From positions 13,026,134-13,090,133 of the forward strand of contig NC_092255.1 in assembly GCF_036320965.1 (NCBI RefSeq): a stretch of 64,000 nt of DNA, in the 5' to 3' direction. Each line of letters opens with the position of its first letter. Position 1 is the stretch's first letter. A program made the position numbers and the translations under genes. Of the stretch, positions 1 to 11,499 are shown piece after piece. The DNA is from Panulirus ornatus (Eukaryota > Arthropoda > Malacostraca > Decapoda > Palinuridae). A model generated the notes under the pieces. The model searched no databases. It worked only from the letters and a program-made list of their open reading frames with translations, and was not told where the DNA came from.

Positions 1-470
1 CGGCGGTACGACCCCTGGAACACGACGTAACGACCTCTGGAGCATGACCGCATGGTTCATGAGGCACGACAGTACGACCCCTGGAACACGACGTAACGAC
101 CCCTGGAGCATGACCGCATGGTTCATGAGGCACGACAGTACGACCCCTGGAACACGACGTAACGACCCCTGGAGCATGACCGCATGGTTCATGAGGCACG
201 ACGGTACGACCCCTGGAACACGACGTAACGACCCCTGGAGCATGACCGCATGGTTCATGAGGCACGACAGTACGACCCCTGGAACACGACGTAACGACCC
301 CTGGAGCATGACCGCATGGTTCATGAGGCACGACGGTACGACCCCTGGAACACGACGTAACGACCCCTGGAGCATGACCGCATGGTTCATGAGGCACGAC
401 GGTACGACCCCTGGAACACGACGGTATGGTCCCTGAGGCACGACGGTACGACCCCTGGAGCATGAGGGAC
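1..470. repeat. 66-bp minisatellite array
   Basis: About seven tandem units of 66 bp, already under way at the window edge, so the true left end is not seen. Units are nearly identical and differ mainly at an a/g site in gacagtacg versus gacggtacg. Because 66 is a multiple of three the plus strand stays open for 130 residues (22-residue period), which is a consequence of the repeat and not a gene. Sub-motifs such as ggtacgacccctgg and gagcatga resemble the 43-bp array near 15533 and the arm of a dispersed foldback repeat. Confidence 0.95.
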
Positions 471-472
471 TG

Positions 473-556
473 GTCCTTTGAGCACGGGCACATGACCCTT
501 GAGCACGAGACCCTTGGGTGTGGTGGCTAGGCTTTTGACCTGACCCTTAGTGGTCC
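473..556. repeat. half copy of a dispersed foldback-type repeat
   Basis: Short GAGCACG-type motifs (tttgagcacgggcac, cttgagcacgagaccctt) are followed by ggcttttgacctgaccctt. The same order occurs in the left arm at 27459-27515. It directly adjoins the 66-bp array, whose units share the gcacgacggtacgaccc wording. The assignment rests on visual alignment only. Confidence 0.5.
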
Positions 557-574
557 ATTCGGCTCACCAGCTGT

Positions 575-1150
575 TGCCTCCGTCTCACTGTCTAAGGCCT
601 CCATCCCACCATCTGGTGCCTCCATCCCACCACCTGGTTTCTCCATCCCACCATCTGGTTCCTCCATCCCACCACCTGGTTTCTCCATCCCACCATCTGG
701 TTCTCCACCCCACCATCTGGTTCCTCCATCCCACCACCTGGTTTTCCATTTCACCATCTGGTGCCTCCATCCCACCATCTGGTTCCTCCTAACTACCACC
801 TGGCTCTCCGTCTCAGCACCTGGTGCCTCCATCCCACCATCTGGTTCCTCCTAACTACCACCTGGCTCTCCGTCTCAGCACCTGGTGCCTCCATCCCACC
901 ACCTGGTGCCTCCATCTCATCACCTGGTGCCTCCATCCCACCACCTGGTGCCTCCATCCCACCACCTGGTGCCTTCATCCCACCACCTGGTGCCTCCATC
1001 CCACCACCTGGTTCTCCACCTCACCACCTAATGCCTCCATCTCACCACGTGGTTCTCCAACACCACCAGGTTCTCCACCTCACAACCTGGTGCCTCTACC
1101 TCACCACCTGGTGCCTCCATCCCACCACCTGTGGCCTCCACCTACCATCT
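575..1150. repeat. 21-bp minisatellite array (CCTCCATCCCACCACCTGGTG type)
   Basis: About 27 imperfect copies of a 21-bp pyrimidine-rich unit. A higher-order duplication of about 62 bp is visible at 780-841 and 842-903, where the variant block tcctaactaccacctggctc recurs. Open frames on both strands through the array follow from the stop-free unit. The array fades into non-repeated C-rich sequence near 1150. Confidence 0.95.
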
Positions 1151-2420
1151 TTCACCATCGATAGCTGCTCCTACCACTTACCATCTGGTGCCTCTATATC
1201 ACCAGCCATCCCCTCCACCTGGCGGCCCAAGGCTCCCTCGCCGCTCTGCACCACCCACCTCCCCCTCCTCCTCATCACCCACATCAACCTCACCACCCAC
1301 ATAAAAGCAGCTCACTCCACCTCATTCCTCCCTCACTCACAAGACCTGTGTCAACACACAGTTCAGATGGCCCTCATCATGTGCACTCACTCACTCACTC
1401 ACGCACCTCCCCACCCTCTCATTCTTGATCATCTCCTGTTTCTTTATCTTCCTCATCTCCTCGTTTTCTCCTCCTTCTATCCATAATTTCCAGGTTTCCC
1501 CCACCTGCAGGTCCCCTGTACAATGTGGTCCAGCGCCCCACCCTACCCCGAGACTCCTCCTGACCCCATATGGCGTGGCGCCCGAGGGCCCAGCAGACGC
1601 CATAAACAAATCTGCAAGTCAGGTCGGCCAGCTGCTGTCTGCCGCCTGCCTTATACGGCCCACCGGCCCAGCCCCAGAGGTTTAGGGAGGAGGAGGAGGA
1701 GGAGGAGGAGGAAGGACATGAAAGAATAGAGAGAGAGAGAGGGAAGGTGGAACAGACAAGGGAGGGAAACGGAAGAAGCATTGATGGAGGTTGAGGCAGG
1801 TGTGGAGAGGTTAGATCATCAGGGGAACAAGACAGTGAGTGTTGATGATGATGACGACAGAGTCCCGCTGGTGTACTGGGCATGTTGTCCCAGGCTTTAC
1901 CCCGCTCCACCGGCGCAGACCTCGCACGGACCAACACTCTAGCGGGAGGCTGAACACGCTGGCAACAGAACCAGGCAGCAGCGAAGGAAAAGACGCCATG
2001 CAAAGACTACTAAGATGTCTGACTGGGAATGACTACTACGATGTCTGGCTGGGAAGTTCATGACTTGAAACTCTACTGGTAAACAGGGTAAGATCTCCGA
2101 GGACACGGGAGGTGTTTGCAGACAAGAAGGACAAACTGTTTTATCGAGAATTGTTTGCAAGCAAGAGACACGTACGTACACACCTGGCTGCATTTGATCT
2201 GCAAGAGACGTTAACTAGCGAGGTAACGCGAGGTTATGGATGTGGCCTCTCATACTCGTCACGGACAATGGAGGCGTCGGTAGAAAGCCTCCGGTGATTC
2301 ATATTTGCAAGAGAAACATATAGACATATTGACTTAGTGGCCATGACATGCAAGATGTGCAGGAGACACGTCTAATTGTTCACTCGTAAATATCCAGTAT
2401 AAACCGTTCTATCTTTAAAC
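1151..2420. other. no recognised gene; compositionally skewed spacer
   Basis: The first 350 bp are strongly pyrimidine-rich. From 1684 to 1760 the plus strand is a polypurine tract (gga and ga repeats). The rest is mixed sequence. A minus-strand open frame of 194 codons (2003-1419) crosses the polypurine tract, is Ser/Pro-rich and matches no family I recognise. No RNA gene or convincing exon was seen. Confidence 0.6.
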
Positions 2421-2454
<34 letters not shown>

Positions 2455-2483
2455 TTTTTATACTTTGTCGCTGTCTCCCGCGT

Positions 2484-2499
2484 TTGCGAGGTAGCGCAA
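2484..2499 (-). promoter_or_regulatory. conserved stem-loop in the LINE 3' tail
   Basis: Arms ttgcg and cgcaa flank a six-base loop. The same module recurs at the 3' end of the other copies, and in the short derivative with changed arms. Non-LTR reverse transcriptases often recognise a 3' stem-loop of their own RNA, so this is a candidate RT-recognition hairpin (inference). Confidence 0.45.
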
Positions 2500-2648
2500 G
2501 GAAACAGACGAAAGAAATGGCCCAACCCCCCCCCCCCCATACACATGTACATACACACGTCCACACACGCAAATATACATACCTACACAGCTTTCCATGG
2601 TTTACCCCAGACGCTTCACATGCCTTGATTCAATCCACTGACAGCACG

Positions 2649-5645
2649 TCAACCCCTGTATACCACATGACTCCAATTCACTCTATTCCTTGCCCTCCTT
2701 TCACCCTCCTGCATGTTCAGGCCCCGATCACACAAAATCTTTTTCACTCCATCTTTCCACCTCCAATTTGGTCTCCCTCTTCTCCTCGTTCCCTCCACCT
2801 CCGACACATATATCCTCTTGGTCAATCTCTCCTCACTCATTCTCTCCATGTGCCCAAACCATTTCAAAACACCCTCTTCTGCTCTCTCAACCACGCTCTT
2901 TTTATTTCCACACATCACTCTTACCCTTACGTTACTTACTCGATCAAACCACCTCACACCACACATTGTCCTCAAACATCTCATTTCCAGCACATCCATC
3001 CTCCTGCGCACATCTCTATCCATAGCCCACGCCTCGCAACCATACAACATTGTTGGAACCACTATTCCCTCAAACATACCCATTTTCGCTTTCCGAGATA
3101 ATGTTCTCGACTTCCACACATTTTTCAAGGCTCCCAAAATTTTCGCCCCCTCCCCCACCCTATGATCCACTTCCGCTTCCATGGTTCCATCCGCTGACAG
3201 ATCCACTCCCAGATATCTAAAACACTTCACTTCCTCCAGTTTTTCTCCATTCAAACTCACCTCCCAATTGACTTGACCCTCACCCCTACTGTACCTAATA
3301 ACCTTGCTCTTATTCACATTTACTCTCAACTTTCTTCTTCCACACACTTTACCAAACTCAGTCACCAGCTTCTGCAGTTTCTCACATGAATCAGCCACCA
3401 GCGCTGTATCATCAGCGAACAACAACTGACTCACTTCCCAAGCTCTCTCATCCCCAACAGACTTCATACTTGCCCCTCTTTCCAGGACTCTTGCATTTAC
3501 CTCCCTTACAACCCCATCCATAAACAAATTAAACAACCATGGAGACATCACACACCCCTGCCGCAAACCTACATTCACTGAGAACCAATCACTTTCCTCT
3601 CTTCCTACACGTACACATGCCTTACATCCTCGATAAAAACTTTTCACTGCTTCTAACAACTTGCCTCCCACACCATATATTCTTAATACCTTCCACAGAG
3701 CATCTCTATCAACTCTATCATATGCCTTCTCCAGATCCATAAATGCTACATACAAATCCATTTGCTTTTCTAAGTATTTCTCACATACATTCTTCAAAGC
3801 AAACACCTGATCCACACATCCTCTACCACTTCTGAAACCGCACTGCTCTTCCCCAATCTGATGCTCTGTACATGCCTTCACCCTCTCGATCAATACCCTC
3901 CCATATAATTTACCAGGAATACTCAACAAACTTATACCTCTGTAATTTGAGCACTCACTCTTATCCCCTTTGCCTTTGTACAATGGCACTATGCACGCAT
4001 TCCGCCAATCCTCAGGCACCTCACCATGAGTCATACATACATTAAATAACCTTACCAACCAGTCAACAATACAGTCACCCCCTTTTTTAATAAATTCCAC
4101 TGCAATACCATCCAAACCTGCTGCCTTGCCGGCTTTCATCTTCCGCAAAGCTTTTACTACCTCTTCTCTGTTTACCAAATCATTTTCCCTAACCCTCTCA
4201 CTTTGCACACCACCTCGACCAAAACACCCTATATCTGCCACTCTGTCATCAGACACATTCAACAAACCTTCAAAATACTCATTCCATCTCCTTCTCACAT
4301 CACCGCTACTTGTTATCACCTCCCCATTTGCGCCCTTCACTGAAGTTCCCATTTGCTCCCTTGTCTTACGCACCCTATTTACCTCCTTCCAGAACATCTT
4401 TTTATTCTCCCTAAAATTTACTGATAGTCTCTCACCCCAACTCTCATTTGCCCTTTTTTTCACCTCTTGCACCTTTCTCTTGACCTCCTGTCTCTTTCTT
4501 TTATACTTCTCCCACTCAATTGCATTTTTTCCCTGCAAAAATCGTCCAAATGCCTCTCTCTTCTCTTTCACTAATACACTTACTTCTTCATCCCACCACT
4601 CACTACCCTTTCTAAACAGCCCACCTCCCACTCTTCTCATGCCACAAGCATCTTTTGCGCAATCCATCACTGATTCCCTAAATACATCCCATTCCTCCCC
4701 CACTCCCCTTACTTCCATTGTTCTCACCTTTTTCCATTCTGTACACAGTCTCTCCTGGTACTTCCCCACACAGGTCTCCTTCCCAAGCTCACTTACTCTC
4801 ACCACCTTCTTCACCCCAACATTCACTCCTCTTTTCTGAAAACCCATACTAATCTTCACCTTAGCCTCCACAAGATAATGATCAGACATCCCTCCAGTTG
4901 CACCTCTCAGCACATTAACATCCAAAAGTCTCTCTTTCGCGCGCCTGTCAATTAACACGTAATCCAATAACGCTCTCTGGCCATCTCTCCTACTTACATA
5001 AGTATACTTATGTATATCTCGCTTTCTAAACCAGGTATTCCCAATCATCAGTCCTTTTTCAGCACATAAATCTACAAGCTCTTCACCATTTCCATTTACA
5101 ACACTGAACACCCCATGCATACCAATTATTCCCTCAACTGCCACATTACTCACCTTTGCATTCAAATCACCCATCACTATAACCCGGTCTCGTGCATCAA
5201 AACCGCTAACACACTCATTTAGCTGCTCCCAAAACACTTGCCTCTCATGATCTTTCTTCTCATGCCCAGGTGCATATGCACCAATAATCACCCACCTCTC
5301 TCCATCAACTTTCAGTTTTACCCATATTAATCGAGAATTTACTTTCTTGCATTCTATCACATACTCCCACAACTCCTGTTTCAGGAGTATTGCTACTCCT
5401 TCCCTTGCTCTTGTCCTCTCACTAACCCCTGACTTCACTCCCCAGACATTTCCAAACCACTCTTCCCCTTTACCCTTGAGCTTCGTTTCACTCAGAGCCA
5501 AAACATCCAGGTTCCTTTCCTCAAACATACTACCTATCTCTCCTTTTTTCACATCTTGGTTACATCCACACACATTTAGGCATCCCACTCTGAGCCTTCG
5601 AGGAGGATGATCACTCCCCGCGTGACTCCCTCTTCTGTTTCCCAT
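2649..5645 (-). CDS. LINE endonuclease / reverse transcriptase polyprotein, intact ORF (998 aa)
   Basis: The protein would nick the target and reverse-transcribe the element RNA (target-primed reverse transcription). Residues ~18-262 form an AP-endonuclease-like domain with the expected landmarks: N24 (LNVCG), E53 (LSETK), Y124 (GAYAPG), D160/N162 (MGDLNAK), D228 (LLDYV) and D255-H256 (MSDHY). Residues ~495-880 are reverse transcriptase: [11 protein letters not shown] at ~503, motif [13 protein letters not shown] with D637, motif [11 protein letters not shown] at ~693, catalytic FADD with D745-D746, VNVNKSKV at ~775, then FRYLGVD and LYGCEAW. The Cys/Trp-rich tail ends VVYRG. There is no internal stop or frameshift, no RNase H and no zinc knuckle. 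The first Met (ATGGGAAACAG) lies just after the conserved 5' UTR, and about 1000 residues is normal for RTE-type proteins. Catalytic competence is inferred from motifs only. Confidence 0.92.
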   Translation of the reverse strand: MGNRRGSHAGSDHPPRRLRVGCLNVCGCNQDVKKGEIGSMFEERNLDVLALSETKLKGKGEEWFGNVWGVKSGVSERTRAREGVAILLKQELWEYVIECKKVNSRLIWVKLKVDGERWVIIGAYAPGHEKKDHERQVFWEQLNECVSGFDARDRVIVMGDLNAKVSNVAVEGIIGMHGVFSVVNGNGEELVDLCAEKGLMIGNTWFRKRDIHKYTYVSRRDGQRALLDYVLIDRRAKERLLDVNVLRGATGGMSDHYLVEAKVKISMGFQKRGVNVGVKKVVRVSELGKETCVGKYQERLCTEWKKVRTMEVRGVGEEWDVFRESVMDCAKDACGMRRVGGGLFRKGSEWWDEEVSVLVKEKREAFGRFLQGKNAIEWEKYKRKRQEVKRKVQEVKKRANESWGERLSVNFRENKKMFWKEVNRVRKTREQMGTSVKGANGEVITSSGDVRRRWNEYFEGLLNVSDDRVADIGCFGRGGVQSERVRENDLVNREEVVKALRKMKAGKAAGLDGIAVEFIKKGGDCIVDWLVRLFNVCMTHGEVPEDWRNACIVPLYKGKGDKSECSNYRGISLLSIPGKLYGRVLIERVKACTEHQIGEEQCGFRSGRGCVDQVFALKNVCEKYLEKQMDLYVAFMDLEKAYDRVDRDALWKVLRIYGVGGKLLEAVKSFYRGCKACVRVGREESDWFSVNVGLRQGCVMSPWLFNLFMDGVVREVNARVLERGASMKSVGDERAWEVSQLLFADDTALVADSCEKLQKLVTEFGKVCGRRKLRVNVNKSKVIRYSRGEGQVNWEVSLNGEKLEEVKCFRYLGVDLSADGTMEAEVDHRVGEGAKILGALKNVWKSRTLSRKAKMGMFEGIVVPTMLYGCEAWAMDRDVRRRMDVLEMRCLRTMCGVRWFDRVSNVRVRVMCGNKKSVVERAEEGVLKWFGHMERMSEERLTKRIYVSEVEGTRRRGRPNWRWKDGVKKILCDRGLNMQEGERRARNRVNWSHVVYRG

Positions 5646-5655
5646 TTTAGAAAGT

Positions 5656-5766
5656 TAATACAAGGAGGGGAGGATTTCCGGCCCCCCGCTCCCGTCCCCT
5701 CTAGTCGCTTTCTACGACACGCGAGGAATACGTGGGAAGTATTCTTTCACCCCTATCCCCAGGGAT
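5656..5766 (-). promoter_or_regulatory. LINE 5' UTR / putative internal promoter region
   Basis: The first ~110 bp of copy A on the element strand. It begins tatccctggggata (hairpin arms TATCCC/GGGATA) and continues gtattcctcgcgtgtcgtag. The same block opens every full copy of the short element at 5961, 12861 and 31191. Non-LTR elements carry promoter activity in their 5' UTR, so a promoter here is expected but not shown by sequence alone. Confidence 0.5.
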
Positions 5767-5879
5767 AATATACATACATATATACATATACACACACACA
5801 CACATACACATACATACGCACATACACACACACACACACACATACATATATATACATATGAAAAATGTAAGAAACAATT

Positions 5880-5960
<81 letters not shown>
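5767..5960. repeat. compound (CA)n/(TA)n microsatellite
   Basis: TACA and CA repeats (5767-5860), a short bridge, then about 37 TA units (5885-5960). It separates the 5' end of copy A from the 5' end of a short element in the opposite direction, so the two lie head-to-head. Confidence 0.95.
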
Positions 5961-5963
<3 letters not shown>

Positions 5964-6199
5964 CCCTGGGGATAGGGGAGAAAGAATACTTCCCACGTAT
6001 TCCCTGCGTGTCGTAGAAGGCGACTAAAAGGGGAGGGAGCGGGGGGCTGGAAATCCTCCCCTCTCACTTTTTTTTTTAATTTTCCAAAAGAGGGAACAGA
6101 GAAGGGGCCCAGGTGAGGATATTCCCTCAAGGGCCCAGTCCTCTGTTCTCAACGCTACCTCGCTAATGCGGGAAATGGCGAATAGTATGAAAGAAAGAA

Positions 6200-6200
<1 letters not shown>
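5961..6200 (+). mobile_element. short LINE-derived non-autonomous element, full copy 1
   Basis: About 240 bp with no coding capacity. The first ~145 bp match the LINE 5' UTR and the start of its ORF (tatccctggggata, gtattccctgcgtgtcgtag, ggaaatcctcccctc, then a match to the sequence around the LINE start codon). A central ~45 bp (gaggatattccctcaagggc) is not in the LINE. The last ~45 bp (gctacctcgctaatgcggga, ggcgaatagtatgaaa) parallel the LINE 3' tail. It would depend on the LINE proteins in trans. No pol III box A/B pair was seen, so it is not a classical tRNA SINE. Confidence 0.75.

Positions 6201-6259
<59 letters not shown>
6201..6259. repeat. (TA)n microsatellite
   Basis: About 29 uninterrupted TA units immediately at the 3' end of the short element, as expected for its simple-repeat tail. 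Confidence 0.95.
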
Positions 6260-6263
<4 letters not shown>

Positions 6264-6485
6264 CGTTTAGTTATTGGCCACAAGTGCAACTAACCTGCAC
6301 GACAGTTTCATTAACTAGTCGACTGGCAGCGCGCGTGGTCGTGGTAACGCACAATGCCAGGCGTAGGACGAAGTAACGCTGGGCCAGTAAAAACTAGATA
6401 CAACATTACAGAAAACGTAATCAGGGGAGGGACAACTAGCAAAAAAAAATGTTTTTTTTTCTTATTTGAAAGAAGTCAGCGTTGT

Positions 6486-6625
6486 TGAGGCTGTATCATT
6501 GGGAGAGCAGTCTCGTAAAAGAGCTTCTTACGCCAAGGGAGGCCACATTCCTTTACTACTGAAAGTTGCGCAGACTTGGGCTTCAGAAACCTTCAGAAAG
6601 GTCCTGGGTAATACTGGGACTCTTT
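6486..6625. repeat. unclassified dispersed repeat, copy 1
   Basis: About 140 bp (ggctgtatcattggg, cttcttacgccaagggagg, cacattcctttactactg) that reappears diverged at 59705-59840 in the same order. No coding motif or tRNA box was recognised. It is probably a mobile-element fragment. Confidence 0.5.
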
Positions 6626-6684
6626 CATAGACTCTGGTCCTGAATGATTATAAGGAGATAAAATATTTAAGCTGAATTATTACC

Positions 6685-6780
6685 AGTTGAGGCACATGGG
6701 CCGCCCAGGGTCAGGTCGAATTATGGTTGGGGCATTCGGTCCACAGTCAATCCAGCTCTTCATCCACCTTTAAGTACCTA
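6685..6780 (+). mobile_element. degenerate tRNA-related SINE fragment
   Basis: The order ccgcccagggtc, a decayed box-B region (aggtcgaattatgg), gcattcggtccacagtcaat matches the better copy at 16190-16340, which retains a consensus box B. Confidence 0.5.
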
Positions 6781-7082
6781 GCTCAGGTTAGGAAGATAAA
6801 AAGTATCCACCAGAATAACCCTGTCCACACACAATGTAAGGAGGGGAAGGTCAGACGTCAGGTCACATAATTAGTGGCCACCTACACTCCACGGGGGAAT
6901 ATGATGCCCTGCCTCACTGTTACCTGTGTGCCTTTAAGAACCTCACCACCTATATCTCCCCGACTCCGTCTGTGGCTGTAATAAACGAAGGTAGTCACCG
7001 TTATTATTTTCTCTTTCCAGTGGTAATTGTTGCATATATCTCTTCACAGTGACGTGAAGGTTCTGCATATTTATATTTTTTT

Positions 7083-9363
<2,281 letters not shown>

Positions 9364-9365
9364 TT

Positions 9366-9425
9366 AATGGGATGACCTGGATCAGGGCCTCAGTTGCCCG
9401 TGCCGTCCCAGGTAAAGACCCAATG
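9366..9425 (+). mobile_element. 3' part of the tRNA-related SINE
   Basis: The stretch atcagggcctcagttgcccg, tgccgtccca closely matches 16291-16325 in the SINE copy at 16190-16340. It lacks the tRNA-like head and starts straight after the (TA)n tract. Confidence 0.55.
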
Positions 9426-10010
9426 TCACCAAGGATAATATGAATCTTCCAGGCGACTGACGCGCCGCCTGTGTGACGTACATAGATATCATAGGAGATT
9501 CAATCCTTTTGTTGTAGAGTTATAAATATTACATGATATTCAATCCTTTGTTGCCCGCTAACAATGGCTTCGACCCCGAAGGCATGAAACAAACGATGAA
9601 CCACTTACCCTCTTCATCTCTTTTTCAATCGTTTGGCTCATCTGTTGTGCCTCTTGATTAACAAAGAAAAGCCCCGTTGACGTAGCTTCCCCTGAGGGTA
9701 AACCAATATACATATAGATCAGTTACTGCTGGGAGAAAGAAAATAGATAAACAAGTGTTTCAGGATGTACGAGATCTACGTGAGAGGCATTGGTAACGGA
9801 GAGCGGGTCACGTGGCTTCGTGGCCTGAGTGCAGACTTGTTTCACTGATATATTTTCGTTGTAGGATGATTGGTCTTCATAGCTCAGGATCGTACAAGTG
9901 TGACGTCAGACGTGTAGCAGCAGTTTTAGGTGAGGTAATGTATGACGAAGGAATCTTTGATGGACGCTTGAGGACAGAGATGGGTGGAGGGTTATACCTT
10001 CTGGTGTATT
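9426..10010. other. no recognised gene
   Basis: Mixed sequence with a short duplication (gatattcaatcctttgttg-like wording at 9500 and 9537). The open frame from 9812 is unremarkable before it enters the tandem array, and no family is recognised. Confidence 0.5.
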
Positions 10011-10972
10011 ACCTTGTGGTGTACAGTGCTAGGAGGGTGCCCCAGGATTACCTTGTGGTGTACGGTGCTAGGAGGGTGCCCCAGGATTACCTTGTGGTGT
10101 ACGGTGCTAGGAGGGTGCCCCAGGATTACCTTGTGGGGTACAGTGCTAGGAGGGTGCCCCAGGATTACCTTGTGGTGTACGGTGCTAGGAGGGTGCCCCA
10201 GGATTACCTTGTGGTGTACGGTGCTAGGAGGGTGCCCCAGGATTACCTTGTGGTGTACGGTGCTAGGAGGGTGCCCCAGGATTACCTTGTGGTGTACGGT
10301 GCTAGGAGGGTGCCCCAGGATTACCTTGTGGTGTACGGTGCTAGGAGGGTGCCCCAGGATTACCTTGTGGTGTACGGTGCTAGGAGGGTGCCCCAGGATT
10401 ACCTTGTGGTGTACGGTGCTAGGAGGGTGCCCCAGGATTACCTTGTGGTGTACGGTGCTAGGAGGGTGCCCCAGGATTACCTTGTGGTGTACGGTGCTAG
10501 GAGGGTGCCCCAGGATTACCTTGTGGTGTACGGTGCTAGGAGGGTGCCCCAGGATTACCTTGTGGGGTACAGTGCTAGGAGGGTGCCCCAGGATTACCTT
10601 GTGGTGTACGGTGCTAGGAGGGTGCCCCAGGATTACCTTGTGGTGTACGGTGCTAGGAGGGTGCCCCAGGATTACCTTGTGGTGTACGGTGCTAGGAGGG
10701 TGCCCCAGGATTACCTTGTGGTGTACGGTGCTAGGAGGGTGCCCCAGGATTACCTTGTGGTGTACGGTGCTAGGAGGGTGCCCCAGGATTACCTTGCGGT
10801 GTACAGTGCTAGGAGGGTGCCCCAGGATTACCTTGTGGTGTACGGTGCTAGGAGGGTGCCCCAGGATTACCTTGTGGTGTACAGTGCTAGGAGGGTGCCC
10901 CAGGATTACCTTGTGGTGTACGGTGCTAGGAGGGTGCCCCAGGATTACCTTGTGGTGTACGGTGCTAGGAGA
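10011..10972. repeat. 39-bp minisatellite array
   Basis: About 25 tandem units of 39 bp (gtggtgtacggtgctaggag core), most identical. Variant units reading ggggtacagt occur at 10131 and 10560, exactly 429 bp (11 units) apart, suggesting a block duplication. As 39 is divisible by three, frames stay open on both strands (up to 415 codons), giving repeated 13-residue motifs; this is a repeat artefact. Confidence 0.97.
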
Positions 10973-11201
10973 GTTTCCCACGTATGTAGTATACTACATT
11001 ACTGTAGAGTTAGAGGGGAGAGTAATGTCACGTGTGTGGTAAGACGTAAGAAAACTTGAGTGATATGTCTGTGTTATCTTCACACACTGATATGAAATGT
11101 GGTAATGCAAAGAAGATGGAAGAAACGTGATTCCTGTGTGTTATGTAGAGAGAACTGCTCTCTCTCATAAACTTATATATGTGTACCACGTCTTTACTCG
11201 T

Positions 11202-11204
<3 letters not shown>
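10973..11204. other. no recognised feature
   Basis: Unique-looking sequence between the 39-bp array and a CA tract. No gene was seen. Confidence 0.4.

Positions 11205-11275
<71 letters not shown>
11205..11275. repeat. (CA)n microsatellite
   Basis: About 35 CA units. Confidence 0.97.
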
Positions 11276-11278
<3 letters not shown>

Positions 11279-11432
11279 TATTATAAAGACTATGTCTGTA
11301 CATCCTTTTATGTAACAAGTTACTCTCTTTATTTCCTGCCTTTTTCTCTGGCGAGAATTGATTTGAAAACTGGATGAGTGTGATCAAGTCTCTCTTTCGT
11401 CTTCTCTCTTCCATCTTGGGGGTAAGCTTTGA

Positions 11433-11455
11433 CCCCCCCCCCCCCCCCCCCCCCC
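11433..11455. repeat. C homopolymer of 23
   Basis: An uninterrupted run of 23 C on the plus strand (G on the minus), unusual against the otherwise AT/CA/GA-type repeats. The G strand could form a quadruplex. Confidence 0.9.
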
Positions 11456-11499
11456 GGGACCTGTGACGTCGGTATGTATCCGGAACTCGTCTGGAACTT

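Larger units (their letters stand above)
2438..5766 (-). mobile_element. full-length RTE-like non-LTR retrotransposon, copy A
   Basis: A complete LINE of about 3.3 kb read on the minus strand. The 3' end is at left: a T-run (A-tail on the element strand) at 2438-2460, preceded by a short (TA)n, then a 3' UTR of about 190 bp containing the conserved tail cgctgtctcccgcg and a stem-loop at 2484-2499. The single ORF spans 5645-2649. The 5' UTR is about 120 bp (5646-5766) and begins, in element sense, with tatccctggggata. One EN-RT ORF, no ORF1, no RNase H, short UTRs and a simple-repeat tail fit the RTE clade (family knowledge); a neighbouring EN-RT clade is possible. Copies B to E are so similar that recent activity is likely (inference). 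Confidence 0.9.
6260..7082. other. gene-free interval with two old repeat fragments
   Basis: Apart from the dispersed repeat at 6486-6625 and a degenerate SINE-like piece at 6685-6780, I see no coding or RNA feature. An A-run is present at 6441-6449. Confidence 0.55.

Noticed and set aside
1..470. Possible CRISPR array from regular repeats
   Set aside because: Units are contiguous with no unique spacers; the same holds for every array in the window, and the genome is eukaryotic.
1419..2003. 194-codon minus-strand frame
   Set aside because: It crosses a polypurine tract, is Ser/Pro-rich with no recognised domain, and the strand-skewed composition explains its openness.
4126..4839. 237-codon plus-strand frame inside LINE copy A, and similar antisense frames in B, C and D
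   Set aside because: Antisense shadows of the LINE ORF, Ser/Thr/Phe/Pro-rich, with no independent motif.
9812..11059. 415-codon plus-strand frame and its antisense partner through the 39-bp array
   Set aside because: Repeats of a stop-free unit divisible by three stay open on both strands; sequence outside the array shows no domain.
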